Assembly: GCF_019112545.1 (NCBI RefSeq) | Contig: NW_025064932.1 | Span: 240,617 to 258,781, forward strand | Reading direction: 5' to 3' | Length of the DNA stretch: 18,165 nucleotides | From: Guyanagaster necrorhizus | Lineage: Eukaryota > Basidiomycota > Agaricomycetes > Agaricales > Physalacriaceae | In this document: positions 9,502-18,165 of the stretch, piece by piece | Layout: each line of letters opens with the position of its first letter | How positions within the stretch are numbered: the first letter of the stretch is position 1 | The notes under the pieces: generated by a model | What the model saw: only the letters and a program-made list of their open reading frames with translations | Database searches by the model: none | Told to the model about the DNA's origin: nothing | Made by a program: the position numbers and the translations under genes

Positions 9502-9824
9502 ATGCGACTTTTATTGCCGCCAAGATTTCATAGCGTCAAAAAGCAGAACGTAGCGCTGGACCAAGACAGAAACGGAGACCTATTCGTTATCAACAGCACG
9601 CTATTGGCATTGGCAAAGACAGATGAACAGGTACGCCCACCACCTTTTCAATAGATTTCGAACTTTGACGGTGATGGCGAAAGGGAACGCGTGATTTGTT
9701 TGTTGCCGCCGTGGGCCAAATAACTCTTCTTCATCGACCACGACGACCTCAACCCTTTTTGCGTATGCTTCTCTCAGGACGACACCTTATTGTATTCATC
9801 ATCTCTCCTTCACCGGCGAAATAA
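9502..9824 (+). CDS. Possible small two-exon protein, unknown
   Basis: ATG at 9502 opens MRLLLPPRFHSVKKQNVALD followed by QDRNGDLFVINSTLLALAKT. A 53-nt intron (9631-9683, GTACGC...GAAAG) joins on a codon boundary to GTRDLFVAAVGQITLLHRPR and a stop at 9822-9824, giving 89 residues. An AT-rich motif lies about 90 bases upstream. The exons are short and no family is recognised, so this could be chance. The frame also runs to a TAG at 9652 if unspliced. Confidence 0.25.
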
Positions 9825-10497
9825 AGGTCTGTCAGACTAGCTTTCACCGCTTCGTCAGTCCGACGACTCGCACGTTTCAATTGGGTCATTATTCAAGTCT
9901 ACCTTGTGGATATAAAATATATCCTGTCCTTTGTCTGTCGAGGTTCATGCCGAGGTAAGATGACTGGCACTTCCATGTCCTCCAGTCTGGAGTCGGTAAC
10001 AATGCTGTTTTCTTGGTAAACCAGACGAACCAGGGACGCCGTTGTATCCGCAGAATAGATAGGGCGATATATCTTTCATGCAGAATTCGGTGCGTCTTGC
10101 TCGTAACTGTGTTTCAAGCCGATGTCACCAATCACAGGTACTTGAGATTCTTCTCGAGCTTCTGTAGCGACCTCAGTCATGTTCGTACGCCGGAATGTCA
10201 ACTGACTTCAGCAAATTGGTCATGGCCCATAACAAACCATATAAATTATGTCTGATGCAAGTATATTGCCCAACCTGCCTTCTTCGTGTCCCTGGCCAAG
10301 AGTATCCTTTCGTTTCGATGGTCGCTAGGTCTCGTGAGAAAATGACTACGCCTTACTGAGAAGACATGCTCTAAGTTATGGTACACAACGTCGCGACCGT
10401 GACAGACAAGGCACTTGACTGTTGAGAACTGCCGACGTTGAAGGTTGAGCTCCTGGGATATCGCACCTCACCCTCCTTACCCGCTCAATCGAAATCT
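9825..10497. other. Intergenic stretch with a TATA-like motif
   Basis: No gene can be supported. A TATAAAATATAT motif at 9911-9922 is followed by ATGCCGAG and a canonical GTAAGA donor at 9955, which could be a tiny first exon, but no second exon with coding character follows. The 80-codon frame from 10013 lacks any recognisable feature. Confidence 0.35.
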
Positions 10498-11085
10498 ATG
10501 AGCATCACCTTCGAGTCGCGGGTAGTAAAAGATAACATTAGGCCGACGCAAGTCTCCAACCCTTGGCAATGAAGCCGTGCGACTGTTGCCCTGATCGGAC
10601 TATACGCATCAGCCGGCCAGGCATCCAGAGGAGTCGACTGGGCGTTGCTCCCCCCGTCGATGATGTATTCCCATGACGACCATGCGCATGGGGCCCACGT
10701 ACCATCCACCGCATTTACTACTGGCGCCACCCCCCCGCAGCACTTTCGACGCCATTGAAGAGGCCGCAAAAGAGCAGTCTGGGGTGCGCAGCGAGACACG
10801 GATGGGCATCAACACCATAGCGGTCAACGAATTTGACGATAAGCTTCCGCGGGTTGGAATCCCGACTCAGACGTGGTCTGCGCAAGGAAGATAACATTGG
10901 GTAGAACCACTCCCGAAGATACTCGAACTCGGTTCTGGTCTGCGAGTCGTGCTATCAGGGCCGCGGGAGGAGAGAAATCCGAGTGGCCGTTCCGGAAAGA
11001 GGAATTGATGATCAAAAACGCTGTGTACTTTGAACAAGTTAAAAGGCATGGGTGGTTGACAGTCTCCAGAGGATACCGGAGTTAA
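10498..11085 (+). pseudogene. Weak coding-like remnant, unrecognised
   Basis: Open plus-strand pieces follow one another. MSITFESRVVKDNIRPTQVS runs from the ATG at 10498. In the same frame after a TGA comes ATVALIGLYASAGQASRGVD with SHDDHAHGAHVPSTAFTTG. In another frame comes FDAIEEAAKEQSGVRSETRM with AVNEFDDKLPRVGIPTQTW. In a third frame comes RFWSASRAIRAAGGEKSEWP with NAVYFEQVKRHGWLTVSRG. The residue mix is protein-like but the frame changes are not explained by good introns. I recognise no family. It is either an eroded gene or coincidence. Confidence 0.25.
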
Positions 11086-11329
11086 GTGTGTATGTTTGCT
11101 ACTATCTAGACACCGCTATTGCGTTTTGGATATTGAATCAGTATATAGGATAAGACTCGTAAGAAAGATGGATCCCGATGCCCGAGAGCATAAGTAGTTT
11201 TGTTCAGTCACGTGAATATGATGTTCGGTCAGCGTCCCGAACGCGTTGAACTTGGACCATTGCCACTTACGACCACTGTCTTCCTCTCGACGGCTCTACA
11301 GCAACGATACGCATACAGAAAGCACCGAC
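11086..11329. promoter_or_regulatory. Upstream region of the large nuclease-like gene
   Basis: A 244-base gap lies before the ATG at 11330. It is moderately AT-rich with a GTATATAGG motif at about 11140-11148. Nothing else is identifiable. Confidence 0.35.
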
Positions 11330-14300
11330 ATGTCTGCATTCAACTCTGTAATCTCGTGTGCAGCAGAATGGCCCACTGAGATACAACACCTGGCGTGCTT
11401 ACTTGACTCTCCAATTCCCCCACGACTTTCTAATGGCCCATTCCCAACTGTCTCTTCTAGAGCATCTCCTTTGCTCGAGGAGCTCGTAAATATTCTGGTA
11501 TCTTCACCAGAACAACTCACCGAGTCACCCTCGGAAGTACTGGATATTTTGGATTTGGTGCTTTCGACCGTTGGTGCACTCCGAGCTCTGTCGTGCGCGT
11601 CGACGGACAATGCTACGCAGTCAACGATAGCGTTTTGGTCACTTCTGATACGGTCTCTGGCATTTGTCTGTTATGATAAGTCATATGCAATGTAAGTGCG
11701 ATCAATGTAAGGCTAAATGTGCATACTGATGAAAATGGGGCGTAGGGAAGAGGTAGCTTTCGTCCGACCACGGTTATCGCACGTGCGAAGTTTCCTGGAG
11801 GACGGACATGCTTCATTGCTGATATCTCACGTCGTTGAAGATATTCAACGGCCAAGGCCTGTAGTGGAGAACGAAGCTTCGGGGCGCCTGTCTATCGGGA
11901 CCGCGGAACGATCAAATGAACGATCGCAGGAAGAATACGAGTCTGAAACTTCATACGACGATTCATCATCCTCCGATAGTGACACCAGCTATGAACACAC
12001 GGAGGCTTCGACGGATCTGACATCAGCCCAGTCATCCTACGTTCCCCTTGATGCCCACGTTCTCGCTTCTTGGCGACACCCGAACTCTGTTGTTCTCCCG
12101 TACCTTTGTGTCACCGATGAGGATGACATTTTCAGCCTAATGAGTGGTGTTCTTTATCAGCGATCTACTTGGGGAATTTCTGAGCCTGTTATTGGATTTA
12201 TCCTGTCAAAAACAGGATTCGTGGGCCGAGTGGTGCTCGGTTGGCTTGACAAAGTGTGCGCGGACCCTGATGTTCTAGTGCGTTGGCTTCTTCTGACTCA
12301 TTACCGCCACTGACAAAATTTGAATAGCCCCCAGTTCGTTTTGCGCATGCAGATGGGACGCGTACAGACTCCTTATTAGGGGTGTACGACCTCACCGACC
12401 CCCTCAGCGCTCTGAAATTTGCACAATTTATCATCAGCCTTCGTGCGCATGTCGAGGGAATCGTTGGCCAACGCGGAACTCCGACGTTCAAACGACTTGC
12501 GTGGAGATCAGATACTATCGATGATGACAGCTCCGGCCCCGAAGAACAATGGGAACAAAGGATTGTTTGTTGGCTAAATACGGTTGAAAGATGGTCGGCG
12601 TTTCTTCATCCGGCCTTGCCCTTCTCTCTCATCTACTTAACAGTGACACGAACCAAAAAGGACGTTCGGATCCTTCATCACCTAACTACTATTCATTTGC
12701 CATGGATGACTCTGAACGACCCGTTACGCGGGCTTCTTCCAAGGCCAGGTCTGCACACCGTCCGAGGCGCTCGATGTCTGCAGATAGTAAACGTGAACCT
12801 CCGCCAGCGGAGCCTGCTCGATTTGTACCCGACGTCAATCTCATGTACGTCCTCGAACGTTCCCAGGGAGCTACGGGTTCGCGGACGCCGTCGGATAGAG
12901 CGTCTGCTCAGCCCGATGAACGTGGACGACAAGAGTGAGGATCGACGGTTTCTCTGGAATTCCTTCTAACTGTTTTTCAGAAGGAAGACGGATGGTGGGT
13001 CTTCTGACAATGCAAAGACTAGTAAACGCTCGAAGAGCGCAGATGCATTGTCTTGTTCAGCGTATGTCTTGATTTTGACTGTTTCCAACTATGCATGCTG
13101 ACGCTGGGTGGCTAGGTTGGGTGCAAAGTCCTTGGCCGGCATATCCCATTCCGCGAAGCTCTCATTTTCCAGTTATGCACATGATCGCCATATCACGAGT
13201 TTGACCAACGTACAGCTCAACGTAGATGGCTCGGAACTGAAAAAATGGAAGATGACCGCACTCGAGATCAACGAGATGCTCGAATTTTACACCAAAATGA
13301 CAGAATATATGAAACCACCTATTACTGAGGTCAGCGTGTCTAGCCGCTACCGACTAACTGTATCGCTAAACTATCCTAGCACGAATTGCCTGTCGTCGAC
13401 AAACGGGTTGAGGATGTGCGAACACACTTCTTCAAACAAGCAAATGCGTGCCCGGACGGCAAGAATACTCCTGAGCTCCCTCAAGACTTATGGAGTGTCA
13501 TTTCTGGGTGTTTCTCGTCTCTTTTGTGGGCGTCAGTTGGCGGATACTCGAAGGAGCTGGGCGGTAAATCCCACAATGAAGCTGAAGCCCGCCACGAGTG
13601 GGATATTCTTCTCAATCTTGGTTTTGTGGACACCCAAGAGCTGGCCTCTGGAAGAGTAGTGTAAGTTCTTTCGAGAAATGACTGCGTATTCTGTATTCAT
13701 TGGTATTCCAGTTTGGAAAGAGCGCTGTCGCTGTCCCGTAATGTCGCCGCAGATTTGGCAAAATCATCTGCTTAGTTCAATGGCAGACAATTCCAGGATG
13801 TTGCAGAGCAATCATACGATATCATTCTATCTGTTCAACGACTATTGCGTGACAGTCCCATCTCTTCTACGGAGGACAAGCTTCTCCGTCAGACTTTGCA
13901 TGTTTCTCATGCTGCTGGACTCCATACATTGGCTGTCTCGGATCTCTTTGCTAATCCAGAAGCAGCGAAAACTGCTATTTTAAAGCGTGCTGGTGATGAA
14001 CCAGAACTCGGCATTGTCGATGCGATCCTCACAATACCACTAGACCACGTCCGGAAAACGTCGGAACCGCTTGTTCGTATCACAGAAACCCGCGAAACTG
14101 TCAATGCCGCTCGGACACTCAATCCAGATAATATTGTTGAGCCTGACGGTGTTGCGGAACCTGACGAGCCGTCGTCAAAGGCGAGAAAGGGTCACGCTAA
14201 AAAGTCTAGTGGATCTGGACCTCCTTCGGTACGAACGAGGTCGATGTCCGCTCGAATGGTTGCAATCGAGGAAGAGCGGGAAGCAGCTACTCAAGGATGT

Positions 14301-14924
14301 CTCAGTGACGAAGCGAAGAGGGCCGATGACAAGAAAAACGACACACCAAAGACGAATACGGAAGACCTAACACATCCATTGGCGGTGACATGCTCAGAGA
14401 CGAAATCAGCACCCAAGATGGTCTTCCGGCCTGGAGCGGTGATGAACGTCAAGGAGCTCCTCACGAAACTTCTGTTGGCTGTTCTACTCGTCGAGTACAA
14501 GAAGCGCACTCAGACTTACGCGAAGGCGCTTGTGCAGGCGAAAATATACTTGGAAGCTTCGGTTAGGTATCTTGCAAGTCTGGGAGTCACGAAACAAGGT
14601 GTTTTCGCGTTAGCTACAGATGGTGTCGAAGGAGCCGTGCTGATGGCTTGGTGTTCGAGAGATTCCGAGGCAAGTTCTTTTCTCCGGCTCGGTACCGTGC
14701 CTGTATTCATCTCGTTTTACTAGACCGTCCATATCGTCGAATGCAATGTGCGGACATTCAACATCTCCTCGCCCATAGAGGCTTACCACTTCGTGACGGT
14801 CCTTTTACGTCTGCGTCGGTATGGTGATACTACCCTGAAGGACGCGGTTGAGAAGGCATTAAAAGCAGGTGACTTCCAACAAAAGAGCTGGAGCAAAACG
14901 GCGCAGTATGCAAGGATGCAATGA
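11330..14924 (+). CDS. Large multi-exon protein with PD-(D/E)XK-like C-terminal domain
   Basis: Exons: 11330-11691, 11746-12277, 12328-12593 (or -12599), 12644-12934, 12981-13061, 13116-13329, 13380-13660, 13712-14669, 14724-14924; together 1,062 codons with every junction in frame. Introns are 46-54 nt; the last is GC-AG (GAG|GCAAGT, 14670-14723). The third donor is weak (GTCGGC or GTTTCT). TAG at 13773-13775 is in frame: either a 54-nt intron 13743-13796 removes it, or it is a nonsense codon. The N-terminal third includes EPVIGFILSKTGFVGRVVLG and GVYDLTDPLSALKFAQFIIS, followed by basic, Ser-rich linkers. The C-terminus has VLLVEYKK (Glu about 937, Lys about 939), FALATDGVEGAVLMAW, VHIVECNVRTFNISSPIEAY and LLRLRR. 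These fit a PD-(D/E)XK nuclease-like fold seen in unnamed Agaricomycete proteins; this is from memory of the family, not a search. Function is unknown; nucleic-acid cleavage or binding is an inference. Confidence 0.7.
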
Positions 14925-15433
14925 GGTTAGATGAGATTTATTGCACATGCTTTCTACCTGCTATCGAAGATTTGCTATCTAACTGATGTACTTGAGATAG
15001 ATATATTTGAACCGTTCTCTTAAATTAACACATCTGAGCACGTTTCAGCAAATCGACATGGATAAATTAAAGCACATTATGCTGAAATTTTAAGCCTCAG
15101 CGTTCGAACTTGAATGTGTTTGGGGCTGCAAACCAAGGCGCATGGATTCGTAGTCGGTATTGCCTGTTCAAGTTGTTCTCGACAAGGTTCTGCCTCAATA
15201 TCCGATCACAGCTGGTGCATGACTCTCGTTTTGAAGAACAGACACCGAGATAGGGGGATGGTCACGGATGGGCTAATGGAAGGAGAAAGAGATGCAGGGA
15301 AAGATTAATGGAGGGTCTGATATGACGGATTTTGAGAACACACGTGGGCCTCTGGTTTTAATGTTTCCCTCATGTGACTCATCGATTGTTATACCAGGAT
15401 GTGTAGGTTACTATTAAAGCTCAAGCTAGACGA
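14925..15433. other. Intergenic stretch, no gene seen
   Basis: AT-rich 3' flank of the large gene, including TTAAATTAAC near 15020. TCAAGCTAG at 15421-15429 also occurs at the far end of the repeat that follows (16075-16083). The short frame at 15114-15308 has no coding character. Confidence 0.45.
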
Positions 15434-16082
15434 GTGGTCAGGAACCTAGACGTGGTTCGCTCTTACCCCCGGTTTTGTCTTTGCTGCATACTGACATCTC
15501 AGTAGAACTGGTCGCGGGTTGCGAACTTCGACGTAGGAAAATTAATGCTAGAAACTACTTTGGCGACTGTATGCCTGGATAACTATATGCGCCTAGTTTA
15601 TCTCTTCTTTGTCTAAGGCTACATCATTCATCGGCGTTTTCATGAGCGGCGTCAAAGCAACAATAGCGACCATGGGGCCTATCTTCCTGTCCAATTTTAA
15701 TGGATACTAGAGGAAGACATGTCACTCCAAGTGAAGTTTGGACGCTTGATGGCAATCTTGATACTAGCCGACTCCTCATGCCAGCGCTCCAGCGTACTCA
15801 GGGGGCTGCGTTTTAAACATTATCGGCACTATTCATGGCAGCCAATACTTAATTTCTCTAGTACGAAGTATTATGTGGATCTTCTCAATGTTTGTCTTTT
15901 CTTATCCGGTGCAGATATCATCATCAAAAGCTCATCTGTATTCGAGAATAGCATGAACATTAACTGCTTTTGTGCTTGCTGGAAAATATTCTGCTAAACC
16001 TCTGAGAAGTTGAGAGAGGCGCCGCTAAATCGGTAGGTGTAGCTTCATCACGTTTTATGCATCGTCACTCATTATCAAGCTA
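15434..16082 (+). repeat. Dispersed repeat, copy 2 (about 650 bp)
   Basis: Second copy of the repeat at 2056-2708, same orientation. The match begins near TGGTC and ends exactly at ATTATCAAGCTA, after which the two flanks are unrelated. Copy 2 has lost or gained a few short segments, for example the region around 15775-15825. The 92-codon frame from 15719 (MSLQVKFGRLMAILILADSS...) differs from copy 1 after its first 20 or so codons, so it is not under protein constraint. The copy is bracketed by TCAAGCTAG, a possible 9-bp target duplication, although copy 1 also ends in TCAAGCTA. Confidence 0.85.
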
Positions 16083-16912
16083 GTCTGTTTCTTCAATCAG
16101 TGATTCAGGGCCAGAGATATAGATGGCCATTTTGCGGTGAATCAATTCTTGCTGGTGGGTACTTATTGATCCTCGGCCCTACGACTGCGGCGATCTCCCA
16201 TATTACCAATACGATTCTTCGCTGCAAGGCTGACAATGCCCTGGTGGAACAAGGCGATTTCTTTAACAAATACTTCCTTCGCGCATGTAAATGGCTCTCG
16301 CATATGATGTCGCCGCCATTGAAGCGGTCGCTTTCAGTTAGAAAGAATCGACGGCGAACACCTTCGACGTCACCCGATTCCTCTAGACCTTGGTTCAATA
16401 ATATCCAAGAAATGATGAAGGACGACTTGATTGAATCTCCAATGAATCACTCGGAGGCGAAACGGAGCGTCAGCGTTACTCTCATCGTGATCAATCGTTA
16501 CATTATCTGACGATATCGACTTGAGGCTCTGATTCGTGACAATTTTCGATGCTTATTATCTGGAGCGGTGGACATGTCCTCTTACTTGAAAAACGAGGAG
16601 ATCAAAGCCCAAGTGCTTGCCCAATCATTGATGGTTCATGAGACACGCTGTAGCCACATCTTCTCTAAGTCCATTTACCCTTCCCTTTCCGACGACGCCA
16701 TGGTGTTTTTCAAAAGTTTCTCGTTGCTGTCGGACGCTGACCTTATTCGAAGGTCGACTGCACAAACCTGGACCATCATCAAGGACTTCGGTCACTCAGA
16801 AATCCAAGATGAACTAGGCAGACTGCTTGGAGAAGATGGAGCAAGACAAGGAAGAGCATTTTCTAGCTACAAGTGGAGAGTCTGCAGGTATGCTGGCGAC
16901 ATGCCTCTATGA
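16083..16912 (+). pseudogene. 5'- and 3'-truncated HNH-endonuclease-like gene
   Basis: Three exon pieces fit one frame: from 16083 to 16286, 16338-16468 and 16526-16912. Intron 16287-16337 (GTAAAT...TTTCAG, 51 nt) gives NKYFLRAFRKNRRRTPSTSP. Intron 16469-16525 (GTCAGC...CTGAC...CTTGAG, 57 nt) gives HSEAKRSALIRDNFRCLLSG. The second join recreates the fungal HNH-domain entry (A-L-x-R-D-x-x-R-C-x-x-x-G) and is followed by TRCSHIFSKS, matching the Cys-x-His-Ile-Phe part of that family. The later helix TAQTWTIIKDFGHSEIQDEL also fits. No ATG precedes exon 1; the reading frame runs back into the repeat, so the N-terminus is missing. After about 16840 the expected Asn/His part of HNH is absent and the frame ends RVCRYAGDMPL. 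Probably dead; the family's role in fungi is unknown to me. Confidence 0.65.
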
Positions 16913-17038
16913 TATCAGTTTTTCGCATGGACCCACCGGAGTGCGATAGTCTCACCATCGGTGCATATGTCCTGTGTACATGCACGCTGGTACAGCATTC
17001 TTTATATATGTACAGGTGCAGAGCTATTAGGAGAATCG

Positions 17039-17454
17039 TCAATGTAGTACCTTAAGCAGTCGATGAAATAACTCACAAGGTCCTGAATAGGAGCGCTCCT
17101 TGGTGGCATCAAGTCTGAATGGCCGACTCAATGCCTCCGCCTTGGAAAGCAATATCGAATATGCTTTGTCCTCCTCGGAACAAACGAGGATGCTCTCCCG
17201 CTGGATGTCTCCATCCTGATCGAGCCATGTGCGTATCACGATAATATTGAAGTCACCTCCGAGTCACTGCGACATATCCTTTGCAGAATAAGCCGCAATT
17301 GAAGTGCCATTACTTGCATCTGGGTGCAACCGAGGTCGAGTGGGAAAGAATATCAAAAAGTCCTGGATGTTGGTGGGATAGTCGACATACATGGTCCGAG
17401 GAGGAGCATCATGGCGGTTTGCTGGTAAGATAGGGCTCGGAGCTAAAGGACGCT
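17039..17454 (-). pseudogene. Conserved-looking minus-strand frame with one internal stop or intron
   Basis: One minus-strand frame is open from about 17454 to the stop at 17039-17041, except for a TGA at 17266-17264. It reads PPRTMYVDYPTNIQDFLIFF, then PTRPRLHPDASNGTSIAAYS, then AKDMSQ, the stop, LGGDFNIIVIRTWLDQDGDI, then QRESILVCSEEDKAYSILLS and LSRPFRLDATKERSYSGP, ending LFHRLLKVLH. Residue usage is convincingly protein-like. A 57-nt in-frame intron (17313-17257, GTAATG...GGAG) could remove the stop, giving PDASDFNIIV; otherwise it is a CGA-to-TGA type nonsense. The start is uncertain: ATG at 17391-17389 or an upstream exon. I recognise no domain. Confidence 0.45.
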
Positions 17455-18020
17455 GTTCACTGCTTCTCGATCACGTGTGTATTTCCAAGCGCGCCGCGAC
17501 AGGTGTCCTCTGCGAGCACACAGTTATTTAGTTCCTCTGTATAGTTAATTACCACCTTGTCGAGTCACATTGGTGGTAGAAATTCCTAGATGAGGATTGT
17601 GTATGGTACTCCGAAGATATAATCGTCCCCGCTGCATCGTCAGGACTCTTTCACCTATTTTCCTTCCTTTACTTAGCCTGCTTAGTATGGCTCAGGACGT
17701 TGCTTCACAAAAAAAATGTATTCCAAAGGACTTGGAGATCTGGAGAATCGATAACAAGTCATCGACATACTGATGACGCCGGTCTCGCATCGTTTGGCTA
17801 ATCCGAGTCTGGGTGGTACCATCGATATACCGATTTCGCACCTTGTTCTCGCATATGGGGCTCCTTTTGTAAAAGGTTTTGTACCATTGATATGCAGGCT
17901 ACATGTCCAGCCCTATAATTTGCAAATTCTGCATAACACACTAGAATATGCTAGTAACTGAGAATCATTAGCCAGTAGAGGACTATGGCTGAGGCTCCGA
18001 GCTGATAGTCATGCTAGTCA
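17455..18020. other. Intergenic stretch, no gene supported
   Basis: This holds a small hairpin (ACCACC...GGTGGT, 17551-17577). A 28-codon frame from 17687 (MAQDVASQKKCIPKDLEIWR) overlaps by one base a 62-codon frame from 17773 (MTPVSHRLANPSLGGTIDIP). Neither has splice signals or features that make it convincing as a fungal gene. The sequence becomes AT-rich towards the palindrome array. Confidence 0.35.
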
Positions 18021-18165
18021 CCAATACTAAGTCCAAAAGAGACTTTGTAAAATAACATGGCCTAAGGATAAAAATCCTAAGTCAGGTTTGAACTTAGAAA
18101 AGTTCAGCACCACACCTTGGAAAATACTAAGTCCAAGTTGGACTTAGAAATAGTACCTCAAATGG
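18021..18165. repeat. 50-bp periodic array of dyad-symmetric motifs, runs off the window
   Basis: Three units start at 18021, 18071 and 18121. Each carries CTAAGTC, seven bases, then GACTTAG or a close variant, beginning exactly 50 bases apart (18027, 18077, 18127). In the third unit the motif is a perfect inverted repeat: CTAAGTCCAA, one base, TTGGACTTAG (18127-18147). The first 30 bases of each unit (AAAAT, then the motif, then AAA) are the best conserved; the second halves differ. The array continues past the window edge, so its full length is unknown. Confidence 0.7.

Noticed and set aside
15719..15997. 92-codon frame inside repeat copy 2 as a gene
   Set aside because: The matching frame in copy 1 diverges by indels after about 20 codons and ends early, so there is no shared protein constraint.
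16508..16510. TGA as a nonsense mutation in the HNH-family remnant
   Set aside because: A 57-nt GT-AG intron with a CTGAC branch motif (16469-16525) removes it and joins SEAKRS to ALIRDNFRC, which is the family consensus.
17687..17961. Two short frames overlapping at TGATGA, operon-like
   Set aside because: The surroundings are a fungal nuclear genome; the frames are short, lack features, and one-base overlaps arise easily by chance.
18021..18165. CRISPR array, because palindromic repeats are evenly spaced
   Set aside because: The host is eukaryotic, the dyads are diverged between units, and neither uniform repeats nor cas genes are present.

Overview
The window looks like nuclear DNA of a mushroom-forming basidiomycete (Agaricomycetes). 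Introns are about 45-60 nt, mostly GT-AG with short branch-point-like motifs, and one is GC-AG. The recognisable proteins are families typical of that class: F-box/leucine-rich proteins, a Ser/Thr-rich single-pass membrane protein, an HNH-type protein, and a large protein with a C-terminal (E)xK nuclease-like core. There is no operon-like organisation. Genes lie on both strands, separated by long non-coding stretches and gene remnants, so this reads as a fast-evolving accessory or subtelomere-like region rather than a conserved housekeeping block. All gene models were built by hand from splice signals and frame continuity; no homology search was run.

Layout: 1-347 non-coding with a TATA-like motif, possibly transposon-derived. 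348-1278 (+) four-exon acidic hypothetical gene. 1279-2055 non-coding. 2056-2708 first copy of a dispersed repeat of about 650 bp, followed by a weak two-exon coding remnant (2709-2975, +). 2953-4201 (-) intact two-exon F-box protein. 4567-6210 (-) second F-box gene, unrelated in detail and clearly dead: it changes frame at least seven times, in several places through small tandem duplications. 6500-7316 (-) coding-like sequence with competing frames. 7764-8904 (-) two-exon Ser/Thr-rich transmembrane protein. 8905-11329 mostly non-coding with two weak candidates. 11330-14924 (+) a nine-exon gene of about 1,060 codons ending in a PD-(D/E)XK-like domain. 14925-15433 non-coding. 15434-16082 second copy of the dispersed repeat, directly abutting a 5'-truncated HNH-family remnant (16083-16912, +). 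17039-17454 (-) a conserved-looking reading frame with one internal stop or intron. 18021-18165 a 50-bp periodic array of dyad-symmetric motifs running off the window end.

I see no evidence that these genes act together in one pathway. The most notable features are the 50-bp palindrome array, the repeat pair flanking coding remnants, the slippage-style decay of the F-box pseudogene, and the large nuclease-like protein with an ambiguous in-frame TAG.
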